Part shown: in pieces, positions 12,001 to 23,900 of the stretch | How the letters are laid out: each line of letters starts with the position of its first letter | How positions within the stretch are numbered: position 1 is the first letter of the stretch | Assembly (NCBI RefSeq): GCF_035083965.1 | Contig: NC_089725.1 | Location: 310,001-374,000 of the forward strand | Length of the DNA: 64,000 bases | DNA from: Branchiostoma lanceolatum | Taxonomy: Eukaryota; Chordata; Leptocardii; Amphioxiformes; Branchiostomatidae | Direction: 5' to 3' | Translations under genes and position numbers: made by a program | The notes under the pieces: model-generated | Told to the model about the DNA's origin: nothing | The model's input: the letters and a program-made list of their open reading frames with translations, nothing else | Databases searched by the model: none

Positions 12001-12906
12001 TAATGTACTAATTGTGGTGCTATACTAAAAGCTGTCACTAGGGGGCACTTCACATTGTATGAGTACATGTAGGGCATCCAAGACCAAGGCTACTGTCTAG
12101 TAATGTGAAAAATGTATGTCACCCCATGAACAATTAACATTCAAGAGAAAATTCTTGGTGTTCTTACTGAGTGTATGAAATATGAGCCTACGGGCTATTA
12201 ACACTATCATAATGGTAGCTACACAAGTGGACAATTCGTGTGGTTACATAGATAATGCAACACTGCGTTTTCCGCATCACTGTGAAAATCACCGTGATGT
12301 ATTCTTTTAATGTCATACCCACAAAAAAAAAAAAAACGTTTAATTTAAATGGGAAATGCGTTAAACTTTGAACAATCAGATGAAAGCCGGTGGGATACAA
12401 GTACATGATTGTAGAGTCCCATGGATGGGGTACCCTACAAAATAAGTCTGGTCCGGAACACCCGTATTGAATGTTATCCAGCCCAAGTAGACATAATTTC
12501 CTATATTTCAGGTGTACAAGTCCACTGCGGACTACCCTTCAGCTAAGGCCATGTATGACAAGTACTCCCTAGTGAGTGAAGAGGGGAGCCACAAGTGGCT
12601 GACTCTCAGGGACGTCGTCCTGGCTCGCAAACAACCCAGGAAGATGTTCGTCCAAGTCAACACAACTGTCAAAGGTAGCTTCACCTCAAAATGTTACTGA
12701 AATCAACTTTTTATACTACATGACTTTGTGCCATGCAGGTATGATTGACTTTTGTTGTTCCTGCAGACAACAAGGTAGATATGCAGGAGTATGAGGCCAC
12801 CACAGCCGGCCTGATCCAGTCATTTGCAGACCGTTTCCCGAAGGAGGCAGGAGTGGAGAAGATTGTGGCAGAACTGTGGGAGAAAGACAGGCCCTACTTC
12901 AGCTAA
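1170..12906 (+). CDS. DPP3: Dipeptidyl peptidase 3 (DPP III, M49 zinc peptidase), 3' part, 11 exons
   Basis: A cytosolic zinc exopeptidase that removes dipeptides from the N-terminus of short peptides (family knowledge). Exons: 1170-1248, 1770-1903, 2705-2835, 3450-3703, 4689-4825, 5844-5978, 7077-7193, 8723-8851, 10324-10503, 12512-12674, 12767-12906, all with AG/GT borders and matching phases. They sum to 1599 nt: 532 codons plus TAA. The M49 zinc motif HELLGH is at fragment residues 256-261 and the second motif EECRAE at 313-318; both are intact. The segments [26 protein letters not shown] and NWLNMVRAG are family hallmarks. Against ~737-residue vertebrate DPP3, about 195 N-terminal residues are missing; their exons must lie left of the window. 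Four introns carry tandem arrays made from the adjoining splice junction. It runs tail to tail with the Pellino gene. Confidence 0.97.
1770..1903 (+). CDS. DPP3: DPP3 exon b
   Basis: The first two bases complete the split Asp codon. It encodes the family segment with RGDYAP and ends AAG|GTAAAA in phase 0. Confidence 0.93.
2705..2835 (+). CDS. DPP3: DPP3 exon c
   Basis: It encodes a segment containing [20 protein letters not shown], closely matching DPP3 of other animals, and ends GAG AG|GTGAG with a split Ser codon. The preceding intron (1904-2704) contains two or three diverged copies of a ~200-bp segment (about 2098-2290, 2298-2490, weaker to 2600). Confidence 0.94.
3450..3703 (+). CDS. 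DPP3: DPP3 exon d
   Basis: It encodes [14 protein letters not shown] through [12 protein letters not shown]. The donor is ACCAAACT|GTGAGG, leaving T to join AC of the next exon (Tyr). The last 17 exon bases plus donor form the first unit of the tandem array that follows. Confidence 0.95.
3687..4190 (+). repeat. 36-bp minisatellite built on a DPP3 splice donor (14 copies)
   Basis: Fourteen units of exactly 36 bp start at 3687 and recur to 4155. Each contains the exon end CATACCAAACT or CGTACCAAACT, the donor GTGAGG and the start of the intron. Unit 1 is the real exon/intron border. Units mostly alternate between endings TTTCTG and TTTTTG. The first and last units have CATACC; the internal ones have CGTACC. 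Confidence 0.96.
4231..4578. mobile_element. MITE-like element, family 'GGGTATCTCACTGGAC', copy 1
   Basis: It begins near GCTATCTCACTGGACTGC and ends CAGTGAGATACCC, inverted ends shared with copies near 16161-16544 and 51367-51746. No coding capacity. It lies in a DPP3 intron and is more diverged inside than copy 3. Confidence 0.7.
4689..4825 (+). CDS. DPP3: DPP3 exon e
   Basis: It encodes [12 protein letters not shown] and ends AAG|GTCAGA in phase 0. It is CpG-rich compared with its flanks. Confidence 0.94.
5844..5978 (+). CDS. DPP3: DPP3 exon f (catalytic HELLGH)
   Basis: It encodes [15 protein letters not shown]. In the M49 family the two His residues bind zinc and the Glu is catalytic. 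The exon is 135 bp, in phase 0 at both ends. Confidence 0.97.
6148..6328. mobile_element. Foldback MITE, ~181 bp, almost entirely inverted repeat
   Basis: It starts GGCCACA and ends TGTGGCC. The left arm TAATTTCTTGGTTAACGG is complemented on the right by CCGTTAACCAAGAAATTA, and the arms meet at GGCTGGGCCAGCC near 6238. TAA flanks both ends, consistent with a 3-bp target duplication as in Harbinger-type MITEs (inference). It lies inside a DPP3 intron. Confidence 0.85.
6762..7010 (-). mobile_element. tRNA-derived-type SINE, family 1, minus orientation
   Basis: Read on the minus strand it has the same order of blocks as the copies at 18470-18762 and 49740-50030: GAGCTCCTGGTTCCAA, then GGGCTGCACCCGTCTTTC, a purine-rich middle, then CTGCTACTGAAACAGCAA. 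The first block resembles a pol III B box. Ends are approximate. Confidence 0.7.
7077..7193 (+). CDS. DPP3: DPP3 exon g (EECRAE zinc ligand)
   Basis: It encodes [14 protein letters not shown]; the motif Glu supplies the third zinc ligand in M49 peptidases. It ends CCACAG|GTATGTG in phase 0. The last ~30 exon bases with the donor are the unit of the array that starts here. Confidence 0.96.
7164..8119 (+). repeat. 35-bp minisatellite built on a DPP3 splice donor (~27 copies)
   Basis: It starts inside exon g and repeats the exon end plus donor (CTAACCCACAG|GTATGTG). There are two main variants, GTGGCATCTACC and GTGGGCTCTACC. Two units have an extra CATTGTATG after GTA, and one unit keeps the full exonic GGGCATC form. 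The unit is not a multiple of three, so it cannot extend the reading frame. Confidence 0.96.
8723..8851 (+). CDS. DPP3: DPP3 exon h
   Basis: It encodes [19 protein letters not shown], in phase 0 at both ends. The donor GACAG|GTTAGT opens directly into a GTTA microsatellite. The last 66 exon bases recur three more times downstream. Confidence 0.95.
8786..9213 (+). repeat. Four copies of DPP3 exon h 3' end plus GTTA microsatellite
   Basis: Units start at 8786 (real exon), 8879, 9012 and 9101. Each has ~66 bp of exon end, then CAG|GTTAGTTAGTTAG of variable length. Copies 2-4 share two differences from the exon (CGTGCAGG, ACTGCAGC), so they descend from one early duplicate. Confidence 0.95.
9449..10343 (+). 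repeat. 43-bp minisatellite built on a DPP3 splice acceptor (21 sites)
   Basis: The unit holds a pyrimidine tract, CAG acceptor and the first 20 bases of exon i (GCTCACATGTGGGCGAGGTT). The first CAG is at 9461 and the last, genuine one at 10321, exactly 20 x 43 bp apart. Variant positions (CCTGCC/CCTCCC; TTGAC/TTGAA) show that units 1-10 have the same variant order as units 11-20, a 430-bp higher-order repeat. Confidence 0.96.
10324..10503 (+). CDS. DPP3: DPP3 exon i
   Basis: It begins [17 protein letters not shown] and ends LRKLQ|GTACGG; 180 bp, phase 0. The acceptor used is inferred to be the last of 21 identical-looking CAG|GCTCACATG sites, because only this one continues into coding sequence. 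Confidence 0.94.
12512..12674 (+). CDS. DPP3: DPP3 exon j
   Basis: It encodes the segment with [19 protein letters not shown] and ends AAAG|GTAGC, leaving G to form Asp with the next exon. The 2-kb intron before it holds no recognisable gene; a GAAACGTC-type repeat fragment lies near 11190-11290. Confidence 0.93.
12767..12906 (+). CDS. DPP3: DPP3 terminal exon
   Basis: It encodes [18 protein letters not shown] to the end RPYFS and stop TAA at 12904-12906, matching the conserved DPP3 C-terminus. Confidence 0.95.
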
Positions 12907-13015
12907 ATTCCAGTCCGAAAACTTCAAGTTAGGTGTAGATGTTGCACTGTGGCAGAAATGTGGAGAGTTCACATGTCTCGTATTTTTCTTTCATGTATCA
13001 GTGCTGGAAGCTTCC

Positions 13016-13021
13016 AATAAA
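13016..13021 (+). terminator. Polyadenylation signal of DPP3
   Basis: AATAAA lies 110 bases after the DPP3 stop codon, the first in that 3' region. Its position suits a short 3'UTR. Confidence 0.7.
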
Positions 13022-15571
13022 AGGATTCAAAGTTGTCTGCGAAAACAAACTTTTCATCTTCACCAGTGTATAATCATGGCAACTTCTTTCATTTCTACAA
13101 CCTTACTCGGATTATACTTAAAGTTTATTTTTACGTGCAGGAATTAACATATAATTCAAAGCTCATTTGGCATGTTTGTTGATGGTGGAATTTTTTTTAA
13201 AGTCTGTTTTCTAAAATCCGGAGACTTCTGTGCACAGTTTGGAACTGTTGTTAAGAACCGAGGTGTAAGGTTATGTACAAGGGCCCAGGCATTGAATGTG
13301 TTTGGTTCTTTGAAATAAAACTAATCAGGACATGGTGTTCAACACCAGCATTGATTAATATGGTGACTCATTCTTTTCTCATATTCAGTCAGATGTTATG
13401 CCCAGGGTTTAGTTCATTCTCAGTATTCTATGCACTTTTATTTAATCATAATGGTACATGTATTTTTGAACGACGCGACCCTTTAGAAAATACTCTATAT
13501 CTTACAGCAGCTTGGAGATTTCTTGAACATGTCAATGTACAAGAGGGAATCAATAGCACACGAAAAATTAACGACACCTCACACAAAAGTTAGCTGTTTT
13601 GTGACGTGGTCCATGTAGACTGAGTTGGTTCTGACACTGATAGTTCTCTGACTAAACATCTTGCGATGAATGTGACCAGAACAAAAGTTGAAATCAACGC
13701 TTCTGACAAGACATTTGGTACACTGTTTTGTTCCTTTTATTCTACAGTGACAAGTTAGTTACAATCCTAAGTACTTGACCTCTACATTGTCACCATATAT
13801 TAACTCTAGCCTAGCACTACTCGTACTTACATGTACACAGATAATTGTGTGGGAAGGAAGACACAGATACTGTTCTATTCTCCCAGAATTACACAGAATC
13901 CAGTAGACTTGGGTTCAAAGATCTTGGGTTCAAAGATGACTATTTGTTGTTTCAGGTAGCATTTCATTGTGGAGGGATATCTGCTGCAACTGAGAAAGCC
14001 AGCAAAACCTATCACAGCTTTTTCAATGTTAAGCAATAGGAGCCACAAGGCAAGCTTGGAGTTGACCATTGTTCATTTTTTCTGACCAATGTAACTCACT
14101 ACCCCAAAATAGCTACCTATACAGCCAGTGGCTTTTCTGTTGAAGTATGTCCTTGGATATACTTTTGACTGTGTCTAGTAATATTGCATTGTCTGTCATG
14201 CAAAGCTGTGTACTCAGCACAGATAGACAAATTTCCAGCCAGTGTCCAAATCTGTCCGTCAATCTGTACTAGTTAAATGTGGTTAATGACCACATATCTT
14301 TGAGGACAGCCATATATACTTGGGACTCACACGGAACAATGTATTTACAATGTTGTACAATACCCAAGTTCAGTCTTAGAAAATAAAAATTACCACGGAG
14401 CCGTTCAGAATCAAAGATAAAAAAATTGAGAGCAGTACATTTTGCATGATGGAAGTCCCATCTTCACTGTACAGTTAGTGCATCCAACACTTGGTACAAA
14501 AAACGCATTTCTTTGTGGAAGTTATACAGATCTCATCACATTGCAGCAACATTACATTAACAGCAGGCGTGCCATACGGGTATGTATTGGCTGCACTGCT
14601 TGTCATATTTACAACTTGGAGCTGGACCGGCCATCTTTTTTTCACCTTATTTCACACTTAGTCTAGATTATGATGACGTTATCCAAATTAATGACCCGAT
14701 ATATACCACAATGTAATCTACATACAGCATTCAAGTGCAAATAACTTAGATCTGTTCCACACGAAACCTAGAGAGCTTCGAGGTGTTGAAAAGGGTTTTT
14801 GGTCAATAAAGATTGTTGTGAAACTTTTACAATTTCATGCATAGGCTAAAATAATTTCTAAAGGTAATACCAGTGTGGAGAGAATACTTACATTGTTGTA
14901 GAATCAAAAATTTGAATTTCGTGTGAAACAGGCAAAAAAAGATTAATTCTACACTGTACAAAGGTTTGAAAACCCAATGTACAACATTATGTATTTCAAT
15001 GTTTCCCAATATTTTTTTCTGACCATGTTAACCCCTAGTGACTGATTGCAATACAAATGCCTGTTTGCTGTACATTAAATTCTAACAGGAAGCCAAGAAT
15101 TAAGATGGAATGGCATCTGAAGATGAAAAAAGTGTGCCAATGAATGATGCTTAATGGCAGTTGGTTCTCATAAACATATTTCTCGCAAAATGGAGTTACT
15201 GTGATGCTAATATCAGGTGGATCCACCCCTGAGGTATGACAAAAAATAGCAGAATGCTAAAGGAAAAACAATGTGGTCTGGCAAGACAAGGCAAGGGACT
15301 TTCCCTTTTCCCTCCAATGTTCACTATCATAACCTGAAAGGCCCAATTCTAACTAATGAGAAAATAAGGAAGTACAATCATGTACAATATTGTTGGTGCA
15401 AGCCATTTGATGGGGAGTCACTGGAATGATACAAATTGTCCTAGAAACCTGTTAACGCCATCTTATTTAGTAATAAATAAAGTCAGCACTGGCCTGCTGT
15501 CCTATCATATCATGTGGTACAAGATGTGTAACAAGAAAAACAAAAAGATGGCAGTGACATAAAAGGAGCCC

Positions 15572-15961
15572 AAAAAGTTCAGAGACTTGAATTTGATCGG
15601 TCATATCTCAGTTATTACTTTATCAATTCCATATCATGGAAAGCTTATTTAGTACCATTTGCAATGATGTTCCATTTTGTTCTGATCATAGTACATACAT
15701 GCAGTAGGTCGCGAAAAAAGTGTCAAAATTTGCATTGATCATAATTGTCAGACTGTTGTTTATCAATGATTAGCATTATCTGTTATCATTCTATCTGAAC
15801 GTAGGATCATGACAAACATGGTATCATTGTTAAGAGTGATAAATAAGCTTTCCAGTGATATATAATTCTACTCACTCTCTCACATAATTATACTATATAA
15901 TTGATAATATGATAAGTTATACAGAGATATGATTGGTCAAACTTAAGTTTCGGAACTTTTT
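15572..15961. mobile_element. Foldback MITE-like element with long inverted ends
   Basis: The left end AAAAAGTTCAGAGACTTGAA is mirrored by the complement of the right end (AAAAAGTTCCGAAACTTAAG read on the minus strand). Inner blocks containing ATAAGCTTTCC also occur in opposite orientations. A related half copy lies at about 43820-43965. No ORF. Confidence 0.7.
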
Positions 15962-16160
15962 CAGCTGAGTGTTTAGTTGAAGTGACATACGCAGCATGGT
16001 TGGGACACAGCAAAAGAAATACTATCATCGATGTTACAATGTAGGTAGCACAGAATCTTTGTCAATGACTTGAATGTAGACATAACCACATGTACAATAC
16101 AAAAGCAATTCATGAGTGAATCTTTGAGCGAAAACATATCACTCCAGTATAAGAATAAAG

Positions 16161-16544
16161 TGGGTATCTCATAGGACTAAGAAATTGTGCAAAGTTTTCC
16201 CTTGCAGTTACACTAGCGTGCAATACACGTGTAAAATATGTGACCTTGTCAAACAAAATGGCTGCGCCCTGAATGTCATTATTAGTTTCAGCTCCTGATC
16301 TGATACAAGATAACTTTATTGGAAATCGCCGTGTTGGCACCGAATTTAAAAACAATGTAAAAATTAGTGATTAAAGATTCATAAAAAAGAGATTTGCAGT
16401 GATCGCACCGTTTTACACCATGTTGTGCTCATTTTAGAAATTTAACAAAATCAGCAATTTTAGGCAACGAACAAGCACTAATAAGCACAGGTTTGGGCCA
16501 CTTTGCAAATACCTTTCGCAGTTTGTCAGTCCAGTGAGATACCC
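16161..16544. mobile_element. MITE-like element, family 'GGGTATCTCACTGGAC', copy 2
   Basis: It begins GGGTATCTCATAGGAC and ends GTCCAGTGAGATACCC. Internal blocks such as TTTATTGGAAATCGC and CACTTTGCAAATACC match copy 3 at 51367-51746. Non-coding. Confidence 0.8.
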
Positions 16545-17597
16545 GCTTAACCAGTTTGCAGCATTCCATGAGACTGAACCTTGTTGTTAAAGGGGGAATG
16601 TGCCTAATCTGTGGACATGGCAAGACAGCATTGACATATCTGTCACTGAGGTAGCAAGCTGGCATGCCAAATACATAATGTACATAAAATATACCATAAA
16701 AACACATTCGCTGGGACTGAGTTTACAATTAATCAAAGACAATGCCAGTATGTTGTGACTTCCACACACTAGTGTTCTGTCATGGTAATATGGTATGGCC
16801 CCTATTTCAGAGCCACTGCCATTTAGCACATGGTCTAGGCATATTCTGTGTGTTTCAAGGTGTTCAGAATATATAATTTACTACAGTGTTCAAAAAAAAG
16901 TATCAAAATAATGTTCAGGGAATTAATAAATACAATAATCATTTGTCAGTTAATTCATTAAATTATTGATTCATTGGTAAAAATTGAAATTTTTCCTTCT
17001 CTGTGCAACTGAACAATACTGTTGAAACATTGGGCATTTAAAAATGAGAAAATTGTGGGAAACAAGGACAACAGATATTTGCATCAAAATCTGACGCAAC
17101 TATTTTGAATCTGTAAAGTCTGCTTGTCTTTGCTATGACCCTGATATTCCCTCTGGCACTACAACTTTACAACAGCCATCTTCAGAACTCTTGTACCATC
17201 CAGAAAGGATTTAAACAGAACTGTAATCTTTAGTGTAGACTGTTGCAGTGCCAGTGTGGACAGCAAGGTTTGGTTTTGCTCTCATCTGTTACGGCTGCAA
17301 CGGTAACATGATATTTTACAGAAAGGAGGCGTTGGCAGCTGTTCCAGTAGCCGACTACTTTACCATCCTACCCACATGGATGTCTTGTTAGCCCTTGAAA
17401 GTCCTTTTTAAAGTCGGAACTTCCACAACACTGAAGGGCAACGTTATAGTAGTGCTTGGGTGGCATGTCTGTCTCCTCCTAACAGGACTGGTGTAACAGT
17501 GAACACAACCTGCCTCTAGGGTGGACTTTTTAACTTGGTAATTGATCCTAACTACACTACCCGGGGTAATCCAACTTTCCTACCTACAGGGATATAA

Positions 17598-17960
17598 CTA
17601 CGTCCCGATATCATTCTGGAATATGAGCTTAATGAAGCCTTGCTCTCCTGTTAGTTGTGTAGCGCAGAAGGGACAGGCTGCATGGAATGCATGGACTCCG
17701 TGAGGCAGGGGTACCTGCGCCCAGTAGCGAGCCGTCTGCTCCGAGCACACGTGCCCGCAGGGACAGAACGCGTGAGTCGGCGGACCACAGTCCACATAGA
17801 ACGCCGGCTCGTTCCCCATGTACAGGGGGACATACGGCCCGACCGTGCGACACATGGGACACTCTCGGTCCCCGTTTTCGTTCTCCTTCTGTCCCCATAA
17901 GTGATGGCCGTGTACGTGTCCACAGTTGAGATAGACATAGGGCTGTCTCTCTTTCTCCTC
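17598..17960 (-). CDS. PELI: Pellino terminal exon (RING-like domain)
   Basis: It encodes 120 residues plus stop with the CGHVHG / CPMC / CGHVC / CPFC ligand sets of the Pellino RING-like domain. The acceptor reads TCCTTTCAG|GAGGAG, phase 0. The end LIFQNDIGT aligns with the usual RLIFQGPLD terminus. Confidence 0.97.
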   Translation of the reverse strand, partial: EEKERQPYVYLNCGHVHGHHLWGQKENENGDRECPMCRTVGPYVPLYMGNEPAFYVDCGPPTHAFCPCGHVCSEQTARYWAQVPLPHGVHAFHAACPFCATQLTGEQGFIKLIFQNDIGT

Positions 17961-20900
17961 CTGAAAGGAAGACAATAGCTTGTGGTCAAGTCTGATATTT
18001 AGTGCTCCTTTCAACCCATTATTCTACATTTATACTCTTTGCTGCTCATATCACAACGGGTGAGGCTGTGCCTAAGGGACAGGTTTTAGATTCTACCATC
18101 AATACGATAAACCATCATAACCGCTTTCAACCCAATGTAATATTCAACTTCAACTGAATATATTCAACTAAAACACTACCTGACACAGGTGGAAATTCTG
18201 ATTGTACTTTGTATTCATGAACATTTTCACACTTAAAGAAGTCATACTTATAAGATGTGTAGATTCTCCAGAAGAGATAAGAAGATGTTCTGATACTTAC
18301 AGTCACCTTGGTGGTCCTACTGCGTGTGGGGAAGGCCAGGGTGTTGAGGCCGACAGGACACTGGGGTCGGGCTGCGTTGATCTCTTTCCGTAGCTCTTCA
18401 ATATGTTTATGGGTCTGCGAGGAGAAAATACAGTACACATTAACGCCATGCATACCACTTTTAGGGGGATTATGGTAGCAGCCACGCAGTGGAGCTCCTG
18501 GTTCCAAACAGTTGGCAACGAGGAGACCCCAGTTCCATCCTGAGAAGGACATCTTGGTTGGGGCTGCACCCGTCTTTCGGATTGGGGACGTAAAATGGAG
18601 GTTCCGTTTTTGTACCGTGCCTCAAGCACATTAAAGAGGAAGGGCTAGCAACCCCTCCCTTTGAAAATAAACCCTGCTACTGAAACAGCAAAGAAACTTG
18701 CTGCCCTACCTGTACGTGCCACTACGCAATACAAGGGTCTGAACTAATAAATACTACTTTTTAATTCACACTATTGCCAAACAAACAATTGCCATAATAT
18801 TCTTGATATAAACCATAACTAATCATGCAAGACTTAGTGTAATGCTTCATACAAATCCAGATGGAGGATCCTTTGGCAGTTTCATACATAGTTGGGAGGT
18901 AAATAGGAATCTATTGTATGGCAGAAAGGCCAAAATGAAGGGAGGAGGATTTGGGGATTGATTCAAAATGTTCCTAATTGCTATCTCCTGAGATTTCAAA
19001 ATAGAAAGCCAACTAGTGAGCCATGACACTATTGCGTGGGATTACATGTACATAAGCAAGCTGAAAGCTTCCGTCAGTATTCTACATATGGGTCAACTGA
19101 GGATTTGTCATACCACACAAAGATAAGGAAGATTCTTGGAAACAGGGATCCTTTCACAATCATAAACTGTATTTAAGAATATCAAAAATTTAGTTCCTGT
19201 ATTACTGTTAGTGTTATAACCACATACTCTACTATAATGAGGCAGCGAAAATAGATGGGTAAGATGAAAATAGTTGAGATAAGTAACCCAGTTACATCTG
19301 CAAATGAATGAAAAAAAAAAAGAACTAACATCCAGTTCTGAAATGTTGGCAAAATTATAAGCCTAGGTCAAAGGAAGCAAAATGTTTGATTCTTAATTAA
19401 TTTTGATCAAAATATTATGAACTTGCAAGCTAGCATGGCTGCCAAGATTGTACTGGAGACGTCTGGACGGCTGTTCAATTGTGACCTTAAAATCAAGTCA
19501 ACCTGAATCCAGAGCTCTTAACATCTCAAGACATTCATATCCTGACATACATGTATACATGTAGCTTCCTCTCCTGCTTAGCTCCAGGGTACAAGTACAT
19601 ATATCTTATCCGACCCCAATGCTACGCTTTTCAGTTAAGATGGATTACAAACAGTAACTATGTCTTAATGCCACTGTATTTCACTACATGGAAACATCTA
19701 CATCTTTTGTACCAGTATTGTCTACATTTAATATCTTTGAATTGATTCTAAAGACATGTGGTTAATTCTGCTTAGCCTAGTGCCTTGTAGTTGCTAAAAG
19801 GTTGAAGTTCCTATTCCTGTTTTAGACTGGTTCAAATCTCAGAAACGTGTTATTTACAAGAACATGAAACAAGTGCGCATTTCAAAAAGAATCCTACACT
19901 TGCCTTTGACCTTTAGGTCACAAGAAGCTGTTAATTTTCAGGGACTCAGTACACATGTACATGTACTTTACAAGGAATGATGGGGTAATGAACTCTGTGA
20001 TATACAAATACTGTAAATGCCTTTAGGCTCACGGTCATTTAATTTCGCATTGATGAGAAAATGTGTGTTCGCGGTAGTTTTCGGGGTAGTTTTTTTAAAG
20101 TTTGCGGTCCTACTGGCACATACATGTACATGTACTGTATTGTATATGACAATGGGAACATAGGTGGTATCAAGTACATGTAGTGAAATGCCATGGCGAA
20201 ATATGAGACCATGAGTTAACAGTACTCTCACAGCACACTGGTAAGTAACTAAGCCTAACCTAATTAGAAAGATACAAAATAAAGTAACAAATGACATGTC
20301 TGAAATATTGTCTGTCAGCGACACAGTGCTATCAGTGGACAGGTACATCAAATAAATTGCAGGTACATGATTGTACCTTTATGCACACTGCCTCCTAAGG
20401 CATGTTGGCCTTACATTACCTTGTTGAAGTGAACCGAAGGCTTAGCAGGCAATGTTGGCTGACGTGACAAGACTGTCAAGTGCATTTGGGCCTCAAACAT
20501 TTCTGCATATCCACAGAGACCTAATATTACACAATGTAATATCAGAAGCTGTTGTGAGCTAGATCATCTAGTTTGTTCCATGTAATTAAATAGGAATCTT
20601 TCTTATCCCAGTGGGGGGGGGGGGTGTAAGGATGACTCAAGTTCCTCATCTCCATATCAAAATCTACATGTTCCTCAACATCTTGGTGATATGTTAGCTT
20701 ATTGCAGCAAACCAGTAAATGTTGCCCCTGGGCAACATGAGACATCTTTGGCGAAGATTCCATCGAACATGAAACATTGTGAACAGGCTGTAAACAGATG
20801 CTATAGTAGCATCCTCCAGACAGATAGCGGATATTAGCCGTGGTCCACGTCTTAAGATTTATTCTTGCAGCAGTTTAAGAGAGAGAGAATTTGATGCCGC

Positions 20901-23900
20901 CCTAGGGCTGTTCCAGTGCAGTGAGTCTGCAGTCGTGCAGGGTTCACTCCAGGACAAGTCCTGATTGTAGATCCGATAGCGACAGAGCCGACGTGCCCAA
21001 GCAGCTATGTTGAATACTGCACATCCATACATCCATCAACTTCAACTTCTATACACTGTGGATAATTATGTACTGTCTGCAAAACAGTTTCAATGACAAC
21101 CCTGCATAGAAGCTCTGGCCTTATCCTCGAAAATACTGTCGTTTTTATTCCTAAAGTGTGTAACATGATTGAACGTCTAGGTTTATATACACGACAAATA
21201 AATACAAGCTCTGGTATAAAATGATGTATGCAAGTACAGTGACAAATGTATATTCAGATGCACGCATGGTATGTAAAATAATGTAAGCTTGGATACTTCA
21301 TTTACTGATCAGTAAGTAGCTAGTCTACCTGGAGTCACTTAAAATCATCACTTTCATAATAATCATATTATATATCATACACTAATGGAGATCTGAATAA
21401 AACAAACAAACAAACAAACATATTTAATTGCAATATTGCTACTGTCAAAAGCAGGCAAAAACACCATTCTGAAGAAGGCAGATGCTCCAGATTTATAGTT
21501 AACCCTAACTGACCAGACCCTCCACTTGCTTGTAAGATATAAAAGGCTTTTATATAATTATTGATTGCAAAATATGAATAGCAAATTATTGATGCTGCAA
21601 ATAGTACAGTGACTTTCATACAGTCATCTGCAAACTACAGAATAGATTAAATGTTAAAATGTGACTTCTGAAGACACTGGGGATGTCTTACCGGAGTTTT
21701 CTGCAGCCCAGCCGAGGAACGCCAGAGAAGTGTCGCCCCGCATAAGTCGATCAGGGTGCCGTCGTGGAGAACGTTGGACTCGTCGTCGATCAGCTTGCCC
21801 CTCTGCGGGTTCGGCCGCGTTTCTCGGAGCGAGTAGATCCCGCCGCACACAGACACCTCCCTCCAGACCCCAGCTTTGCACTCCTGGCCGAAGCCCCCCG
21901 TGGGGTGCATGATCAGCACCCCGTTGGTCGTCAGCCCGTCCATGGAGCTATCTGGTCTCTTCCATTTAGTAGCTCTTTCCTGGAAACAAAAGTCTCATGA
22001 GTACTGCTGTCCCTTGACTGCTTTAAATACTCTCATACTCTAATTCCTTTACTGAGGGATGATGCTGATTGGTTATCTACTAATTAAAGGATACACTGAC
22101 TCACATACATGCATGAGTTATACTTGATCACATCAAGTCTCATTAGCTGTTGGAAAATGTCAGGAAGGCCGAACCCTATCCCTTTGTGTTTCAAACAGGT
22201 TCAGTTATAAGACATGGATAACTTGACTCCAGTTGGACTCAGTCAAAATGAAATTAGTTTTGCAAAAAGCAATCATACCAGACTAGGACTTGACAATCTT
22301 TCTTAGCTTAGAGCTTAGAAAAATTGTACTTTTATGAAGAAAACAAAATTCTTTTCTACAAAGGAAGCAGAAAGATAAGTGCAAAGATAGGTAATCATTC
22401 ATACCCCACTCAACCTTTAACTTACTTCTTAAAACTATAGGTGCAGGGTTATAACGATTGATGAGTAATAAATAAACATGAAATTTCAGGGTTCAAATGT
22501 AGTTTATTCTTTTACAAAAGACGGCATGTCGAGATTCATTTACAAAATAGTTATACAAATGAGATCAAACCAAAATTGTTCTTAATTTCTACACTAAAGC
22601 CAACTAAGTGAATATACTGGCCTATATATTGATCTTTTTTTTTTAAAAACAGAAAAGCATGAAATTTGGAAAGCGTATGAATCATTTTGTTGTTAACTAT
22701 AATCATTATAGTAGACTAACTAAAGTAGTAGACTTACTTAGAATTACTTAGATTTACTTTGAGCTAACAAAAAAGCATCATGCTTTGTCCTCAGACTGAC
22801 TCACCCCAAGGAAGATGTTGTTGGAGGAATCAAAGCCTGCAGCGTAGATTCTTGCTGTATGTGTTGGGTTCCTTTCTACCACGATGCGACATGCGAATCT
22901 AGAAATGGTGCTCTGTTGTACTTTACAGTCCTCGGCAGTCTTGTTGCCCGGCAACGTGTCTATCACTACAAAGTCTATAGGTGGCTCTGTTGATCGGCCA
23001 ATCTGAGGAGGAAACACAAATCAAAACGGGTGACATCAGTAATGTCTTCCACCATTTCATTGGTCAGTAGCTAAAACTTGGCCTTAGACATTGATTTGCA
23101 TTAATATTTATATTAAACGCAGTTTACCACATGATTCACCATCTAGAATGTGTGTGAAACATGACAATGATATATAATGCAAATTCTTGCCTGAAGGATA
23201 ATTGCACATGACCAGAAAAAGACAATCATCTGACTGTCTTTAATCTATATGTAAGTGCTAACTCTAAATCTTCACTCATTACATTACTTAGGTTTGACTT
23301 CTTTTATAATTATAGAAAGGAACACGGGACCCCCAAACTACTGTAATTCACTTTATCTTCACGATAGCAAAATTTCAGTGTAACTTGACGGTAACGGATG
23401 TGTGAAGGAATCCTATTAATAATTACAACTGTTACAGGTTTTTCATGGACAGGTGATGATAAGTTCACAGTACAGAGGTGACCATGAAAACAGTAAACAC
23501 AAAGTTACAGTGAAAGAAACAAGAATGATAGTATTTGGAACCAGGTGAAGCTCACCTGGAACATATCCGTATCCTCGTCTCGTACATACTCCACCACCAC
23601 CGTCTGGTTCCGAGATAATGTGTAGGACACACTGTGATGGGACTTATCTGCTACAATCTGGAAAAAAAAGGGATAAAAATTCATTGTACAGTTCCTAAAT
23701 ACTTGCTACCTATAACATACATTTATACAAAGTATTGACATTCGTACTCTTATGACAAAATATTATTATTCATTTGGTATAAATTCTAAGAGTGCTACAT
23801 GATGTAAACAAAGCATCTTCTTCCAAATGACATATTAAAACTCATTATCATTAACAGATTGAATATACATGTATAATTAAAGGACATACATTGCCAATTA

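Larger units (their letters stand above)
13022..17597. other. Intergenic region between convergent DPP3 and Pellino
   Basis: No exon with family similarity was seen on either strand; short ORFs here have no recognisable composition or motifs. It holds a foldback element (15572-15961) and a TIR element (16161-16544). The Pellino 3'UTR must occupy part of the right side; no clear AATAAA on the minus strand was found close to 17598. Confidence 0.6.
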
